Part shown: in pieces, positions 42,906-52,169 of the stretch
Position numbering within the stretch: the first letter of the stretch is position 1
How the letters are laid out: each line of letters starts with the position of its first letter
Assembly (NCBI RefSeq): GCF_017313225.1
Contig: NZ_JAFLNE010000001.1
Coordinates: forward strand, 248,001-312,000
Direction: 5' to 3'
DNA length: 64,000 nt
From: Allomuricauda sp. CAU 1633
GTDB taxonomy: Bacteria; Bacteroidota; Bacteroidia; Flavobacteriales; Flavobacteriaceae
Position numbers and translations under genes: made by a program
The notes under the pieces: model-generated
What the model was told of the DNA's origin: nothing
Seen by the model: the letters and a program-made list of their open reading frames with translations, nothing else
Database searches by the model: none

Positions 42906-45236
42906 CTAAAAATCGATGTCTTCCAAATCGTCCTCGGTATCCAAATCGTCTTCCTCCTCTTGAGCTTGTTTGGAGCAATCCACATTAATGGTCATTTCTT
43001 CCGGTTCTTCAAAAGCATCTTTGGAAACCCCCAATTCTTCATTGGCGTAGTTCTTCTTCATATAAAGTGCCCAAATGGGCAATGCCATGGATGCTCCTTG
43101 TCCATAGGTAAGGCTTGAAAAATGGATTGATCTATCATCACCACCTACCCAAACACCAGTCACCAAATTGGGCACCATACCCATAAACCAACCGTCGCTC
43201 TGATTCTGTGTAGTACCTGTTTTTCCTGCAATTGGATTAGTAAGCTCGTAGGGATAGCCTGTTATAATTTCTTTATATACCGTTTGGTCTTTTGCAAAGG
43301 AGTGCCGCAGTCTTCCCCCAGAGCCGTATTGAGTTACCCCTTCCATCAGATTAATCATGGCATAGGCGACATCCTTGCTCAAAACATCTTTGGTTTCTGG
43401 GGTGTATTCATAGAGTACGGTTCCGTTTTTGTCTTCAATTCGGGTTACCATTACTGGTTTAACATATACCCCTTGATTGGCAAAAGTACCATAGGCTCCA
43501 ACCATTTCATATACACTAAAATCATGGGTTCCTAATGCTATGGATGGAACTTCTGGAATGTTCTTGTTCAATCCCATGCTCTTTGCTATGGAAACCACGG
43601 AGCCCGGCCCTACTTTGTCAATCAATTGTGCAGTAACGGTATTTACTGAATTGGCCAATGCATTTTTGAGGGTCAGGTTCTCACCAGAATACTTTCCATC
43701 GGAGTTTTTCGGACACCACGCTTCCATATTACCATGCTTTCCGGGTTCAATGCAGTATTGATTGTCGGGCAGAGATTCGCAGGGAGAATATCGTAATTGA
43801 TCAATGGCCGCAGCATATACAAACGGTTTGAATGTAGATCCTGCCTGCCTTGCTCCTTGGATAACATTGTCGTATTGAAAGTGCTTATAGTCTATTCCAC
43901 CTACCCAAGCTTTCACGTGGCCCGTTTGCGGCTCCATGGACATCATTGCGGTTCGTAAAAAGGTCTTGTAATAGCGAATAGAATCCAGAGGGGACATAAT
44001 GGTGTCCTTTTCAAAAGAATCACTGTTCCAATCAAAGACGGTCATTTCCTCTTCTTTGTGAAACGTAGCTTCAATCTCTTTATCAGACAGGCCTTCTCTT
44101 TTTAAATGACGCCAACGGGCGGATCGTCTCATGGAACGTTCCATGATGGTATCAATGGCTCCTCGTGAAATGTCCAAAAAGGGCGCTGTTGCATTTCTTT
44201 GTGGTGTATTCTGGTGAAAGAATTCCGCCTGAAGATTTTTCATATGCTCCTGCACAGCTTCCTCAGCGTTGCGCTGCATTCTGGAATCTACCGTGGTATA
44301 GACTTTCAATCCGTCTAAATAGATGTTCCATTTTTCACCATCAGGTTTTGGGTTTTCAGCAACCCACTTGTTCATAAACCGCTGCATGTGCATCCTAAAA
44401 TAGGTGGCGAGTCCTTCCCGGTGCGATTCTGGGTTGAAATTGATGTTCATTTTCAACTGCTGTAGAGAATCCTTTTCCTCTTCGGAGATATAATCATATT
44501 TGGCCATTTGCCCCAAAACCGTGTTTCTCCGGTTTAGAACCAATTCTTCCCGTCGAATAGGATTGTACAGGGATGAATTTTTCAACATCCCTACCAAAAC
44601 GGCAGATTCCTCTGTTCGAAGCTCATACGGTTCTTTGCCAAAATAAATTCGGGATGCGGAACGGATACCATCCGCAGCATAGCCAAAATCATAAATGTTG
44701 AGGTACATGGCTATGATTTCCTCTTTGGTATAATTTCTTTCCAAACGGGTAGCAATGACCCATTCTTTTATTTTTTGGGTAACGGCTTCCATAAGGTTTC
44801 GGGAACGCACCCCAACAAAAAGTTGACGGGAAAGTTGTTGTGAAATGGTACTGGCCCCTCCTTTGGTACCCAAAAAAAGAAATGCCCTTAAAGTTCCACG
44901 GGCATCAATCCCAGAATGACTGTAATATCTGGCGTCTTCAGTGGCAACGAGGGCGTCAACTAGATTTTGTGGCAAGGTATCATAATCCACCCAGGTCCTA
45001 TTGTCATCCAAATATAATTTTCCCAAGGTTTCACCATCTGAAGAAAGAAACTCCGTTGCCAGATTTGTCTCTGGGTTTTCCAAACGTTCAAAGGTGGGCA
45101 TCTCTCCGAAAGCACCCCATGATGCCAAAAGAAAAATGAAAATGACCACTAGAACCCCGGACCCAAAAAGTATCCAGAACCATTTAATAAACTTAAAATA
45201 TCCTTGCTGTTGTTTCTTTTGAGCCTTCTTTGCCAT
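42906..45236 (-). CDS. pbp1A: Penicillin-binding protein 1A (bifunctional class A)
   Basis: 776 aa. A single N-terminal membrane anchor (residues about 15-40) is followed by a GT51 glycosyltransferase domain (EDARYYSHSGIDARG, KGGASTISQQLSRQL, EEIIAMYLN) and a transpeptidase domain with GSTFKPFVY (serine-lysine), ANSVN and GKTGTT. It polymerises and crosslinks peptidoglycan. The tail is acidic (EEEDDLDTEDDLEDIDF). Third gene after ricT and gldH, 5 nt downstream of gldH. Confidence 0.97.
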   Translation of the reverse strand: MAKKAQKKQQQGYFKFIKWFWILFGSGVLVVIFIFLLASWGAFGEMPTFERLENPETNLATEFLSSDGETLGKLYLDDNRTWVDYDTLPQNLVDALVATEDARYYSHSGIDARGTLRAFLFLGTKGGASTISQQLSRQLFVGVRSRNLMEAVTQKIKEWVIATRLERNYTKEEIIAMYLNIYDFGYAADGIRSASRIYFGKEPYELRTEESAVLVGMLKNSSLYNPIRREELVLNRRNTVLGQMAKYDYISEEEKDSLQQLKMNINFNPESHREGLATYFRMHMQRFMNKWVAENPKPDGEKWNIYLDGLKVYTTVDSRMQRNAEEAVQEHMKNLQAEFFHQNTPQRNATAPFLDISRGAIDTIMERSMRRSARWRHLKREGLSDKEIEATFHKEEEMTVFDWNSDSFEKDTIMSPLDSIRYYKTFLRTAMMSMEPQTGHVKAWVGGIDYKHFQYDNVIQGARQAGSTFKPFVYAAAIDQLRYSPCESLPDNQYCIEPGKHGNMEAWCPKNSDGKYSGENLTLKNALANSVNTVTAQLIDKVGPGSVVSIAKSMGLNKNIPEVPSIALGTHDFSVYEMVGAYGTFANQGVYVKPVMVTRIEDKNGTVLYEYTPETKDVLSKDVAYAMINLMEGVTQYGSGGRLRHSFAKDQTVYKEIITGYPYELTNPIAGKTGTTQNQSDGWFMGMVPNLVTGVWVGGDDRSIHFSSLTYGQGASMALPIWALYMKKNYANEELGVSKDAFEEPEEMTINVDCSKQAQEEEDDLDTEDDLEDIDF

Positions 45237-45241
45237 TGCTT

Positions 45242-45727
45242 TTATGGAATCCTTTTTTCTATTTCCAAACCAACATCGGTAATGCCATCCAAAATATGAA
45301 CGCCATCCACACTACCATTCTTGCGCATGGCATGGGAAATATTTACTTTATATACGCCAGAATCTGGAAAAACGACGTTTTCCTGAAACCAAAGTTTGTT
45401 TTCCTTTATACTTCCCAAACCTTTGCCCAACCATTCCCCGGTTGGCTCCGCCATTTTATATTCCAAAGTGTCTTTTAGTGTATTTCCATTGGGAGCTTCC
45501 AATTCTGTGATCAAAAAAAGGTTGCTGAAAGGAAATTTGTCATCGTTACGTATGTTGATGAACATATTATAGGAAGTAATGGAGTCCATCCCGGAAAACT
45601 CAAAATGAACAACATTGCCCATTTCCCATTTCCCATCTTTCAAAGGTTCATATTCTGAATAGACCATTTGATCATTACAAGATCCAAACAGAACCAAGGT
45701 TAAGAGAGAAAGTAGGCTATTTCGCAT
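45242..45727 (-). CDS. gldH: Gliding motility lipoprotein GldH
   Basis: 161 aa from ATG 45727; a longer upstream frame overlaps ricT heavily. Lipobox FGSC (Cys17). GldH is part of the gliding apparatus associated with the type IX secretion system in Flavobacteriia. YNMFINIRNDDKFPFSNLFL is the family core. The start overlaps ricT by 11 nt, so translation is coupled, and pbp1A follows by 5 nt. Confidence 0.93.
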   Translation of the reverse strand: MRNSLLSLLTLVLFGSCNDQMVYSEYEPLKDGKWEMGNVVHFEFSGMDSITSYNMFINIRNDDKFPFSNLFLITELEAPNGNTLKDTLEYKMAEPTGEWLGKGLGSIKENKLWFQENVVFPDSGVYKVNISHAMRKNGSVDGVHILDGITDVGLEIEKRIP

Positions 45728-46877
45728 TGGAGGATGCTTTAGATTTAGGCTTTCTGCGTTTCTTGTTTCTACGTTTTTTATTCTTAGGCCTATCAAATCG
45801 GGTGAGACTGTCTTGCCCCACTACATTTTCAAAGGCCATTTTTTCATCACTTACATTGTCCTCGGCATATTCCTCAAGACTGGCAATCTTTTCGTTTTTC
45901 TTGTTTAGCTCTAAAATTTCAAGTACTTGTTCTTTATGCAAAGCATGCCAAGTGGCGGGGTCATCTTTGTATGAAAACCATAAGGTTTCCTTAAAAATAT
46001 CCGCTTTTTGGCAAAAGGCCAACCCCTTTTTAGTCAGTAACTTGCTATCTTGAGGTGGAAAATCCTTCAATGCTTCCAAATACATATCCAACTCATAATT
46101 GAGGCAACACTTGAGCTTGCCGCACTGCCCTGCCAATTTCTGTGGGTTCAAAGCCAATTGCTGGTATCTGGCTGATGCGGTACTTACGGATCTAAAATCA
46201 ACCAACCAAGTGGAGCAGCACAATTCCCTTCCACAGGAACCAATGCCCCCCAATCGTTGGGCTTCTTGCCGATAGCCTATTTGGCGCATTTCTATTCGGA
46301 TGCCAAAGGCTTTGGCCATGTCCTTGATCAATTGCCTAAAATCCACCCGGTCCTCGGCGGTATAATAAAATGTTGCTTTGGATCCATCGCCTTGAAATTC
46401 CACATCGCTCAATTTCATTTCAAGTCTAAGGGCGATGGCGATTTCCCTAGAGCGCTTTTTTATCTCTTCCTCTTTATCCCGGCATTTTTGCCAAACATCA
46501 ATATCGCGTTGGGTGGCTTTTCTGTAAATTTTTGGAATGGAATTGTCATCCGGGGACTCTTTTTTTCGTTTCATCTGTACCCGAACCAATTCCCCGGTAA
46601 GGGTCACCATACCTACATCGTGTCCGGATTTTGCCTGGGTAGCCACTACATCACCAATGGACAAAGGGAGGTTGTCCACATTCCTGTAAAATTCCTTTCT
46701 ACTATTCTTGAAACGTACCTCAACGCAATCAAAGGGTTTTTGACCGTTGGGCAACGACATATTGGAAAGCCAATCAAAGACCGTTAGCTTGTTACAACCA
46801 TCAGTGCCGCAAGTACCATTGTTCTTGCAACCACGCGGTTGTCCATCCTTGCCGGTTGAACAACTGCTACACGCCAT
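45717..46877 (-). CDS. ricT: PSP1-domain protein RicT/YaaT-like
   Basis: 386 aa from ATG 46877. N-terminal cysteine-rich segment (CSSCSTGKDGQPRGCKNNGTCG) then the PSP1 domain with CGRELCCSTWL and LAGQCGKLKCCLNYE, the cysteine motifs of the YaaT family. In Bacillus RicT is part of the RicAFT complex with Fe-S clusters that affects RNA maturation. The C-terminus is lysine/arginine rich (NKKRRNKKRRKPKSK). Operon with gldH and pbp1A. Confidence 0.9.
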   Translation of the reverse strand: MACSSCSTGKDGQPRGCKNNGTCGTDGCNKLTVFDWLSNMSLPNGQKPFDCVEVRFKNSRKEFYRNVDNLPLSIGDVVATQAKSGHDVGMVTLTGELVRVQMKRKKESPDDNSIPKIYRKATQRDIDVWQKCRDKEEEIKKRSREIAIALRLEMKLSDVEFQGDGSKATFYYTAEDRVDFRQLIKDMAKAFGIRIEMRQIGYRQEAQRLGGIGSCGRELCCSTWLVDFRSVSTASARYQQLALNPQKLAGQCGKLKCCLNYELDMYLEALKDFPPQDSKLLTKKGLAFCQKADIFKETLWFSYKDDPATWHALHKEQVLEILELNKKNEKIASLEEYAEDNVSDEKMAFENVVGQDSLTRFDRPKNKKRRNKKRRKPKSKASSNAK

Positions 46878-46921
46878 ATTTAATATCTTGATTGAGGTTT
46901 CCAAAAAGACAAGTTGTCTGT

Positions 46922-46984
46922 TCGAGCGTAGTCGAGAACTCGTTAAAACAACTAATTTTCAATGTACATCTCGACTGCGCTCGA
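46922..46984. repeat. Inverted repeat TCGAGCG(T)AGTCGAGA type
   Basis: TCGAGCGTAGTCGAGA (46922-46937) and TCTCGACTGCGCTCGA (46969-46984) pair in 15 of 16 positions, with a 31-nt spacer. It lies between ricT and trhO. Related sequence TTCGACTTCGCTCAGGC is near 37545. Confidence 0.75.
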
Positions 46985-47085
46985 TGTGACATTCAAGTGT
47001 CATTTATCTTTTAGGGTTAACCTCAATAGGGTTCATAAAAATTACTAATTGTAAATATAGTATAATTTACGGGGGTATTGAAATG

Positions 47086-48117
47086 CTATTTTTTGTATTT
47101 CAATACGGGAGAACGTCCTTTTTTGAAAATCTTGTTACTGGCCCCCTTTCCTTTTCGCAATGCTTTTTGCTTTTCATAGGGCAGTGCATGGATTTCTTGG
47201 CACTCCATGGAACAGCAATTGTCCATCGTTGCAGCGCATTCCTCACACTGAATAAACAACAAATGACACGCTTCGTTGGCGCAGTTGACGTGGGTGTCGC
47301 AGGGTTTTCCACATTGATGGCAATGGGAAATGATATCCTCAGAAATCCGCTCCCCCCTCCTGTGATCGAAGACAAAGTTTTTCCCCAAGAATTTATTTTC
47401 CAGGTTTTGGGCGCGTACTTGTCGGGTGTATTCAATAATACCGCCTTCAAGCTGATATACATTTTTGAAGCCTTTGTGTTTGTAGTAAGCACTGGCTTTT
47501 TCACAACGGATTCCCCCGGTGCAGTACATCACCAATTTTTTGTCCTCTTTGTGTTCTGCCAAATCCTGTTCAATAATATCCAATGAGTCTCGAAACGTGT
47601 CCACATCTGGGGTAACGGCATTTTTAAAATGTCCTATCTCACTTTCGTAGTGGTTTCGCATATCCACCAAAACGGTATCAGGGTCTTCAATAAGTTCGTT
47701 GAACTGTTCAGCCCCCACATGGATGCCCTTGTTGGTCACGTCAAACGTTTTGTCATTAAGTCCATCGGCCACAATTTTATCACGGACCTTCACCTTTAAT
47801 TTCAAAAAGGATTTATTGTCCTGCTCAATGGCGATGTTCAATCGAACATTTTCCAAAAAGGAAATGCTATCCAAATGAGTCTTGAAAACATTGAAATTTT
47901 CAGCCGGTACAGAAAGCTGCGCATTAATGCCTTCGTTGGCCACATAGATTCGGCCAAGAGCGTCCATTTCGTCCCAATTCAAAAAAAGATGGTTCCGTAA
48001 AATTTTGGGATTTCCAATGTGTGCATATTTGTAGAAAGAGATGGTAAGCCGATCTTGTCCGGCTTCCTCAATAAGTTTCTCCCTTTCCTTTGCACTTAAT
48101 GTATTGTACAGTTGCAT
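47086..48117 (-). CDS. trhO: tRNA uridine(34) hydroxylase TrhO/YceA (rhodanese-like)
   Basis: 343 aa from ATG 48117. N-terminal ferredoxin-like domain, rhodanese domain with active-site CTGGIRCEKASAYY, and a C-terminal cysteine-rich part (CHQCGKPCDTHVNCANEACH, CEECAATMDNCCSMECQ) for zinc. TrhO hydroxylates tRNA uridine 34 with oxygen. Divergent from recA. Confidence 0.94.
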   Translation of the reverse strand: MQLYNTLSAKEREKLIEEAGQDRLTISFYKYAHIGNPKILRNHLFLNWDEMDALGRIYVANEGINAQLSVPAENFNVFKTHLDSISFLENVRLNIAIEQDNKSFLKLKVKVRDKIVADGLNDKTFDVTNKGIHVGAEQFNELIEDPDTVLVDMRNHYESEIGHFKNAVTPDVDTFRDSLDIIEQDLAEHKEDKKLVMYCTGGIRCEKASAYYKHKGFKNVYQLEGGIIEYTRQVRAQNLENKFLGKNFVFDHRRGERISEDIISHCHQCGKPCDTHVNCANEACHLLFIQCEECAATMDNCCSMECQEIHALPYEKQKALRKGKGASNKIFKKGRSPVLKYKK

Positions 48118-48198
48118 GCTATACCAATAGTTAAGATTAAAGAATAGTTTATTGTAAAATCTAGGCAAAGATAAAAAATTCAGATAGGTAAAATGGAA

Positions 48199-48224
48199 AA
48201 GGGCCTCTTTAGCAAGAAGCCCTT
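48199..48224. other. Hairpin between divergent trhO and recA
   Basis: AAGGGC, C, TCTT, loop TAGC, AAGA, A, GCCCTT. No long U-run on either side. It lies in the 5' leader region of both genes. A second smaller hairpin (GAGCC...GGCTC) is at 48276-48291. Confidence 0.5.
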
Positions 48225-48348
48225 AAAACCACCTTAAACTTTTTCACAGCTATATTTTCTCCCCTACCTTAAATCGAGCCAAGTGCGGCTCTATGGATAT
48301 TGAGTTAGTACCCTGTAGATTCGATCTTTATAAAAAGGTTGCGTGGCT

Positions 48349-48380
48349 TTTGCCGTATGTGGAAAGAAATGGTAATTTAG
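48349..48380 (+). promoter_or_regulatory. Candidate recA promoter
   Basis: TTTG at 48349-48352 and TAATTTAG at 48373-48380, 20 bp apart, match TTTG/TAnnTTTG except for one base. The recA ATG is 20 nt downstream. No clear LexA box was seen. Confidence 0.5.
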
Positions 48381-48400
48381 CCTTCCTAATATCGAGAACC

Positions 48401-49408
48401 ATGAGCAACGAAAAAGAAGCAAAATTAAAAGCCCTCAAACTAACGCTGGACAAACTGGACAAGACCTACGGTAAAGGCGCCGTCATGAAAATGGGTGATA
48501 GTGTTGTGGAAGACATTGAGGCAATTCCTTCTGGATCGTTGGGACTGGACATTGCCTTGGGCGTTGGCGGATACCCTCGTGGGCGGGTCATTGAAATTTA
48601 TGGCCCAGAGTCTTCGGGTAAAACCACTTTGACCTTGCATGCCATTGCCGAAGCCCAAAAAGCAGGGGGCATAGCTGCTTTTATTGATGCGGAACATGCT
48701 TTTGATCGTTTCTATGCCAAAAAACTGGGTGTAGATATCGATAACCTCATCATATCACAACCTGATCATGGGGAACAAGCTTTGGAAATTGCCGATAATC
48801 TTATCCGGTCTGGAGCCATTGACATTGTTATTGTGGATTCCGTAGCCGCCCTTACGCCGAAAAGTGAGATTGAGGGGGAAATGGGGGATTCCAAAATGGG
48901 GCTCCATGCACGTTTAATGTCCCAAGCCCTTAGAAAATTGACCTCTACCATCAGTAAGACCAATTGTACCGTAATATTTATCAATCAGTTGCGGGAAAAA
49001 ATTGGAGTGATGTTCGGAAATCCGGAAACCACCACCGGTGGAAACGCACTGAAATTCTATGCTTCTGTTCGGTTGGATATTAGACGCTCTACGCAAATAA
49101 AGGACACCGATGGAAATGTACAAGGAAACAAAACACGAGTAAAGGTGGTAAAGAACAAAGTGGCGCCTCCTTTTAAAACTGCTGAGTTTGACATCATGTA
49201 CGGCGAAGGTATTTCCAAGATCGGGGAAATCCTGGACTTGGGAGTTGCCTATGAAATTGTAAAGAAAAGCGGTTCGTGGTTCAGTTATGGCGACACCAAA
49301 CTGGGACAGGGAAGAGATGCCGTTAAAGCACTCCTGTTGGACAACCCAGAACTTTCCGAAGAATTGGAGGGTAAAATCAAGGAGGCCATTTCTGCAGTCA
49401 AAGCGTAA
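48401..49408 (+). CDS. recA: Recombinase RecA
   Basis: 335 aa from ATG 48401 ([10 protein letters not shown]); an upstream extension is not conserved. Walker [10 protein letters not shown] near residue 68, ATPase motif [22 protein letters not shown] and L2-loop region [21 protein letters not shown] are intact. It forms filaments on single-stranded DNA, does strand exchange and activates LexA-type self-cleavage. Confidence 0.98.
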   Translation: MSNEKEAKLKALKLTLDKLDKTYGKGAVMKMGDSVVEDIEAIPSGSLGLDIALGVGGYPRGRVIEIYGPESSGKTTLTLHAIAEAQKAGGIAAFIDAEHAFDRFYAKKLGVDIDNLIISQPDHGEQALEIADNLIRSGAIDIVIVDSVAALTPKSEIEGEMGDSKMGLHARLMSQALRKLTSTISKTNCTVIFINQLREKIGVMFGNPETTTGGNALKFYASVRLDIRRSTQIKDTDGNVQGNKTRVKVVKNKVAPPFKTAEFDIMYGEGISKIGEILDLGVAYEIVKKSGSWFSYGDTKLGQGRDAVKALLLDNPELSEELEGKIKEAISAVKA

Positions 49409-49502
49409 GCCCTCTTCTTTTTTAGGTGTTTAACTTTTGCTTGTGAAAATCCTACGCAACCCTTGCCTATACTGCACATCTAGGGAATAAAAAAGGATTT
49501 TT

Positions 49503-49946
49503 ATGGTAAGAAAATTGTTGATGCCCCTAGTTTTTCTTGTGGCATGCTTGTGGTTCAGTTCATGTGATCTGGATGATGACACCCCAAATTTTTACTTTAC
49601 TTCATTGGATGTTGTGGATGTGGACATGCCCGAATCCTTTGAACTCAACGAAACCTATGATATTGATGTAACTTATGTAAGATTGGATGGTTGCACATAT
49701 TTTGAAGGGTTTGATGTGGTAAAAACAGGGGAGACCGATCGTGAGGTATTGGTGGTTGGATCCAGATTAACAGATGAGAACATTGGCTGTACGCAAGTGG
49801 TTGAAGAAGTTGTTGCAACTATGCAGTTCCATGTTATCTTCACCGGTGAATATCATTTTAGGTTTTATGCCGGGCAAGATGATAATGATAATGCCATTTA
49901 CTTGGAATATGATGTTCCAGTAGACGGCGAAGCAAACACGGACTAG
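49503..49946 (+). CDS. Small lipoprotein preceding the ECF sigma gene
   Basis: 147 aa with lipobox FSSC (Cys21). The mature part is acidic and beta-rich (DLDDDTPNFYFTSLDVVDVD), with two further cysteines that could form a disulfide (GCTYF, GCTQVV). No family recognised. It is 28 nt before the sigma gene, in the same direction, so it may be in the same operon and be a sensed or regulated envelope component (inference). Confidence 0.75.
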   Translation: MVRKLLMPLVFLVACLWFSSCDLDDDTPNFYFTSLDVVDVDMPESFELNETYDIDVTYVRLDGCTYFEGFDVVKTGETDREVLVVGSRLTDENIGCTQVVEEVVATMQFHVIFTGEYHFRFYAGQDDNDNAIYLEYDVPVDGEANTD

Positions 49947-49974
49947 ATATCAATAATCCAAAATTGACCAACAT

Positions 49975-50505
49975 TTGGATCTTGAAGAGCTGATACATAA
50001 ATGTAAAAAGGAAGAACGGCAGGCACAAGCCGAATTATACCGGAGATATTCCGGTATTCTTTTCGGTATTTGTCTCAAGTATTCCAAAAATAGAACTGAG
50101 GCCGAGGATAATCTGCACGACAGTTTTATGACCATTTTCAGCAAGATAGACCAATATGGCTTTCAAGGTTCTTTTGAAGGTTGGATCAAGCGGATTACCG
50201 TAAATACCGTATTACAGAAATACAGAAAAGAACAACACCTCAATGTAGTTTCTGAAAACATTGGCGAAGAAACCGAGGTGGATACCGAAGGAACGGACAT
50301 TAGCCTGTCCACCCTTTTGGGATACATTCAAGAATTACCGAACAAGTACAGGCTTACCTTTAACCTTTATGTGTTGGATGGGTATAGCCACAAGGAGATA
50401 AGTGAGATGTTGGGGACATCCACGGGAACCTCAAAATCAAATTTGGCACGAGCCAAAATGATTCTGAGGGAAAAAATAGAAAAAGAGAAAATAAACATTG
50501 CTTAA
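49975..50505 (+). CDS. RNA polymerase sigma factor, ECF/sigma-70 family
   Basis: 176 aa. The TTG start at 49975 is the best fit: it begins MDLEELIHKCKKEERQAQ as family members do and no in-frame ATG lies nearby. Region 2 (YSGILFGICLKYSKNRTEAEDNLHDSFM) and region 4 (YLVLDGYSHKEISEMLGTSTGTSKSN in pieces) are typical ECF parts. It likely directs RNA polymerase to envelope-stress-type promoters and is held by the protein of the next gene, 11 nt downstream. Confidence 0.93.
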   Translation: MDLEELIHKCKKEERQAQAELYRRYSGILFGICLKYSKNRTEAEDNLHDSFMTIFSKIDQYGFQGSFEGWIKRITVNTVLQKYRKEQHLNVVSENIGEETEVDTEGTDISLSTLLGYIQELPNKYRLTFNLYVLDGYSHKEISEMLGTSTGTSKSNLARAKMILREKIEKEKINIA

Positions 50506-50516
50506 AGAACTTAACG

Positions 50517-51989
50517 ATGGGGAAAAAGAATTTAGAGCAATTGTTCAAGAAAACCTTTGAAGGGTTTCAGGAAGTTCCAGATGACAAGGTCTGGAACTCC
50601 ATTGAGGCTTCCTTGGACAAGAAGAAACAGAAAAAACGCATGGTGCCACTGTGGTGGCAACTGGGTGGAGTGGCTGCCTTAGTCGCCGTGTTATTGTACA
50701 TCATCAATCCGTTTGAAAGTGTTCAACAACAAACCGATAGTATTGTAACGGATACCGAAACCCAAATAGAACCCTCCGCCCAAGAAGAACAAATCGATCC
50801 TTCTTCCATTACCAATGGCACGGAAAGTCTGGTTGAGACATCTTCTGAAACCCAGGAAGGAGAAAACCAAGATATGCAGGGTTCTTCGGTTAACGCAAAC
50901 CAAAGTTTTACTTCCAATCAACAGCAAGTGGCCAACAATGATGGGGCGGAAAAAGGCCGAATCCAAAAACAAGAAGCTCTTCCTTCTTCTCAAAACAAAG
51001 AAGAGGTAGCAGCTTTGGCTTCATCGGACAAAAGGGAAGAAAATCTTGCGAACGCTATTTCTGAAGGTGATAAAGCCATCGCCAATGACAATTCCAGCGA
51101 TAAGGCAACTCAGAAAGAAGCGCTTCAAAATGTGCTGGAACAGCAAAAAGAAGAAGCTGTGGCTGCAAATGAAGAAAAACAAGATGATGAAGGCAAGTCC
51201 ATTTTTGATGCCATAAAAGAGGAGGAAGAGGAAGAGGTAATCGTGGATAACACCTCTGGCAAATGGTCGGTTGGTCCATCCGTGGCGCCAGTGTATTTCA
51301 GTGCCTCTGGAAAAGGTTCGCCCATCCATTCAGATTTTGCCTCCAACTCCAAATCGGGAAATCTTAATTTGAGTTACGGCCTTTCCGTTGCCTATGAAAT
51401 TGGAAAAAAGTTGAAAATCCGTTCTGGAGTGCACCGGGTTAATTATGGATACGACACCAATGATGTGCTCTTTTCCTCATCAGCCAGAAACTCATCCAGT
51501 GCTAAATTGGCTAATATCGATTATGATCAAAAAGCCGAAACCCTTGTGGTCCAAAGTAAAAATAGTCTCCCCAACAATATTCCAACCGATGCGTTCTTGG
51601 AGCTCTCCTCCAATGAAATACCCGTGTTGGATGGAAAAATGGTGCAGCAACTGGGTTATATTGAGGTGCCTGTTGAGTTGAATTATGCCGTAATTGACAA
51701 GAAATTTGGGGTTGACCTTATTGGAGGTGTGAGCTCACTTTTCCTTGTGGAAAATTCTGTGTTGGTTGAATCTGAAGGTTTAGTGACCGAAGTTGGCGAG
51801 GCCACCAATGCCAATGATGTGAACTTTAGTGCCAATTTTGGAATGGGGCTCAACTACGATTTCTCTCCAAAAGTACAGCTCAGTGTTGAGCCAGTTTTTA
51901 AATATCAAATGAATACGTTTTCTAAAACTGCGGGTGAATTTCAACCCTTTTCCATTGGAATATACAGTGGTGTAAGCTTTAAGTTTTAG
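50517..51989 (+). CDS. Predicted two-membrane anti-sigma/outer-membrane beta-barrel protein
   Basis: 490 aa. Residues 1-43 are a charged cytoplasmic segment with VWNSIEASL typical of Bacteroidota anti-sigma proteins; residues about 45-63 are a membrane helix (WQLGGVAALVAVLLYII). Then about 180 residues are Gln/Glu/Ser/Asn rich and likely unstructured. From about 248 there is a beta-barrel domain (VGPSVAPVYFS, GLSVAYEIGKKLKIRSGV, ...) ending in GIYSGVSFKF. Inner-membrane anchor plus outer-membrane barrel would span the envelope. It resembles the dual membrane-spanning anti-sigma proteins described in Bacteroides. Cognate sigma is just upstream. Confidence 0.82.
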   Translation: MGKKNLEQLFKKTFEGFQEVPDDKVWNSIEASLDKKKQKKRMVPLWWQLGGVAALVAVLLYIINPFESVQQQTDSIVTDTETQIEPSAQEEQIDPSSITNGTESLVETSSETQEGENQDMQGSSVNANQSFTSNQQQVANNDGAEKGRIQKQEALPSSQNKEEVAALASSDKREENLANAISEGDKAIANDNSSDKATQKEALQNVLEQQKEEAVAANEEKQDDEGKSIFDAIKEEEEEEVIVDNTSGKWSVGPSVAPVYFSASGKGSPIHSDFASNSKSGNLNLSYGLSVAYEIGKKLKIRSGVHRVNYGYDTNDVLFSSSARNSSSAKLANIDYDQKAETLVVQSKNSLPNNIPTDAFLELSSNEIPVLDGKMVQQLGYIEVPVELNYAVIDKKFGVDLIGGVSSLFLVENSVLVESEGLVTEVGEATNANDVNFSANFGMGLNYDFSPKVQLSVEPVFKYQMNTFSKTAGEFQPFSIGIYSGVSFKF

Positions 51990-52039
51990 AGATCAAAGAT
52001 GTTGGTTAGGAAGATTGCCCCTTTAGGCAATCAATTTAG

Positions 52040-52073
52040 CGCCCTGTTCTTCTGACGGGGCGTTTTCTTTTTT
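52040..52073 (+). terminator. Terminator after the anti-sigma/barrel gene
   Basis: CGCCC and GGGCG pair around a 13-nt loop, followed by TTTTCTTTTTT, about 50 nt after the stop. Confidence 0.7.
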
Positions 52074-52169
52074 GCAAATTTCTTCCCAAACGCATGGCAA
52101 TCAGCATGCAAGTAAAAGAACATTATATAAAATTTATTACTTTACATTTCATTTTCAAATCGTATCATC

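Noticed and set aside
48199..48224. Terminator of trhO or recA
   Set aside because: It lies upstream of both divergent genes and lacks a strong U-run.
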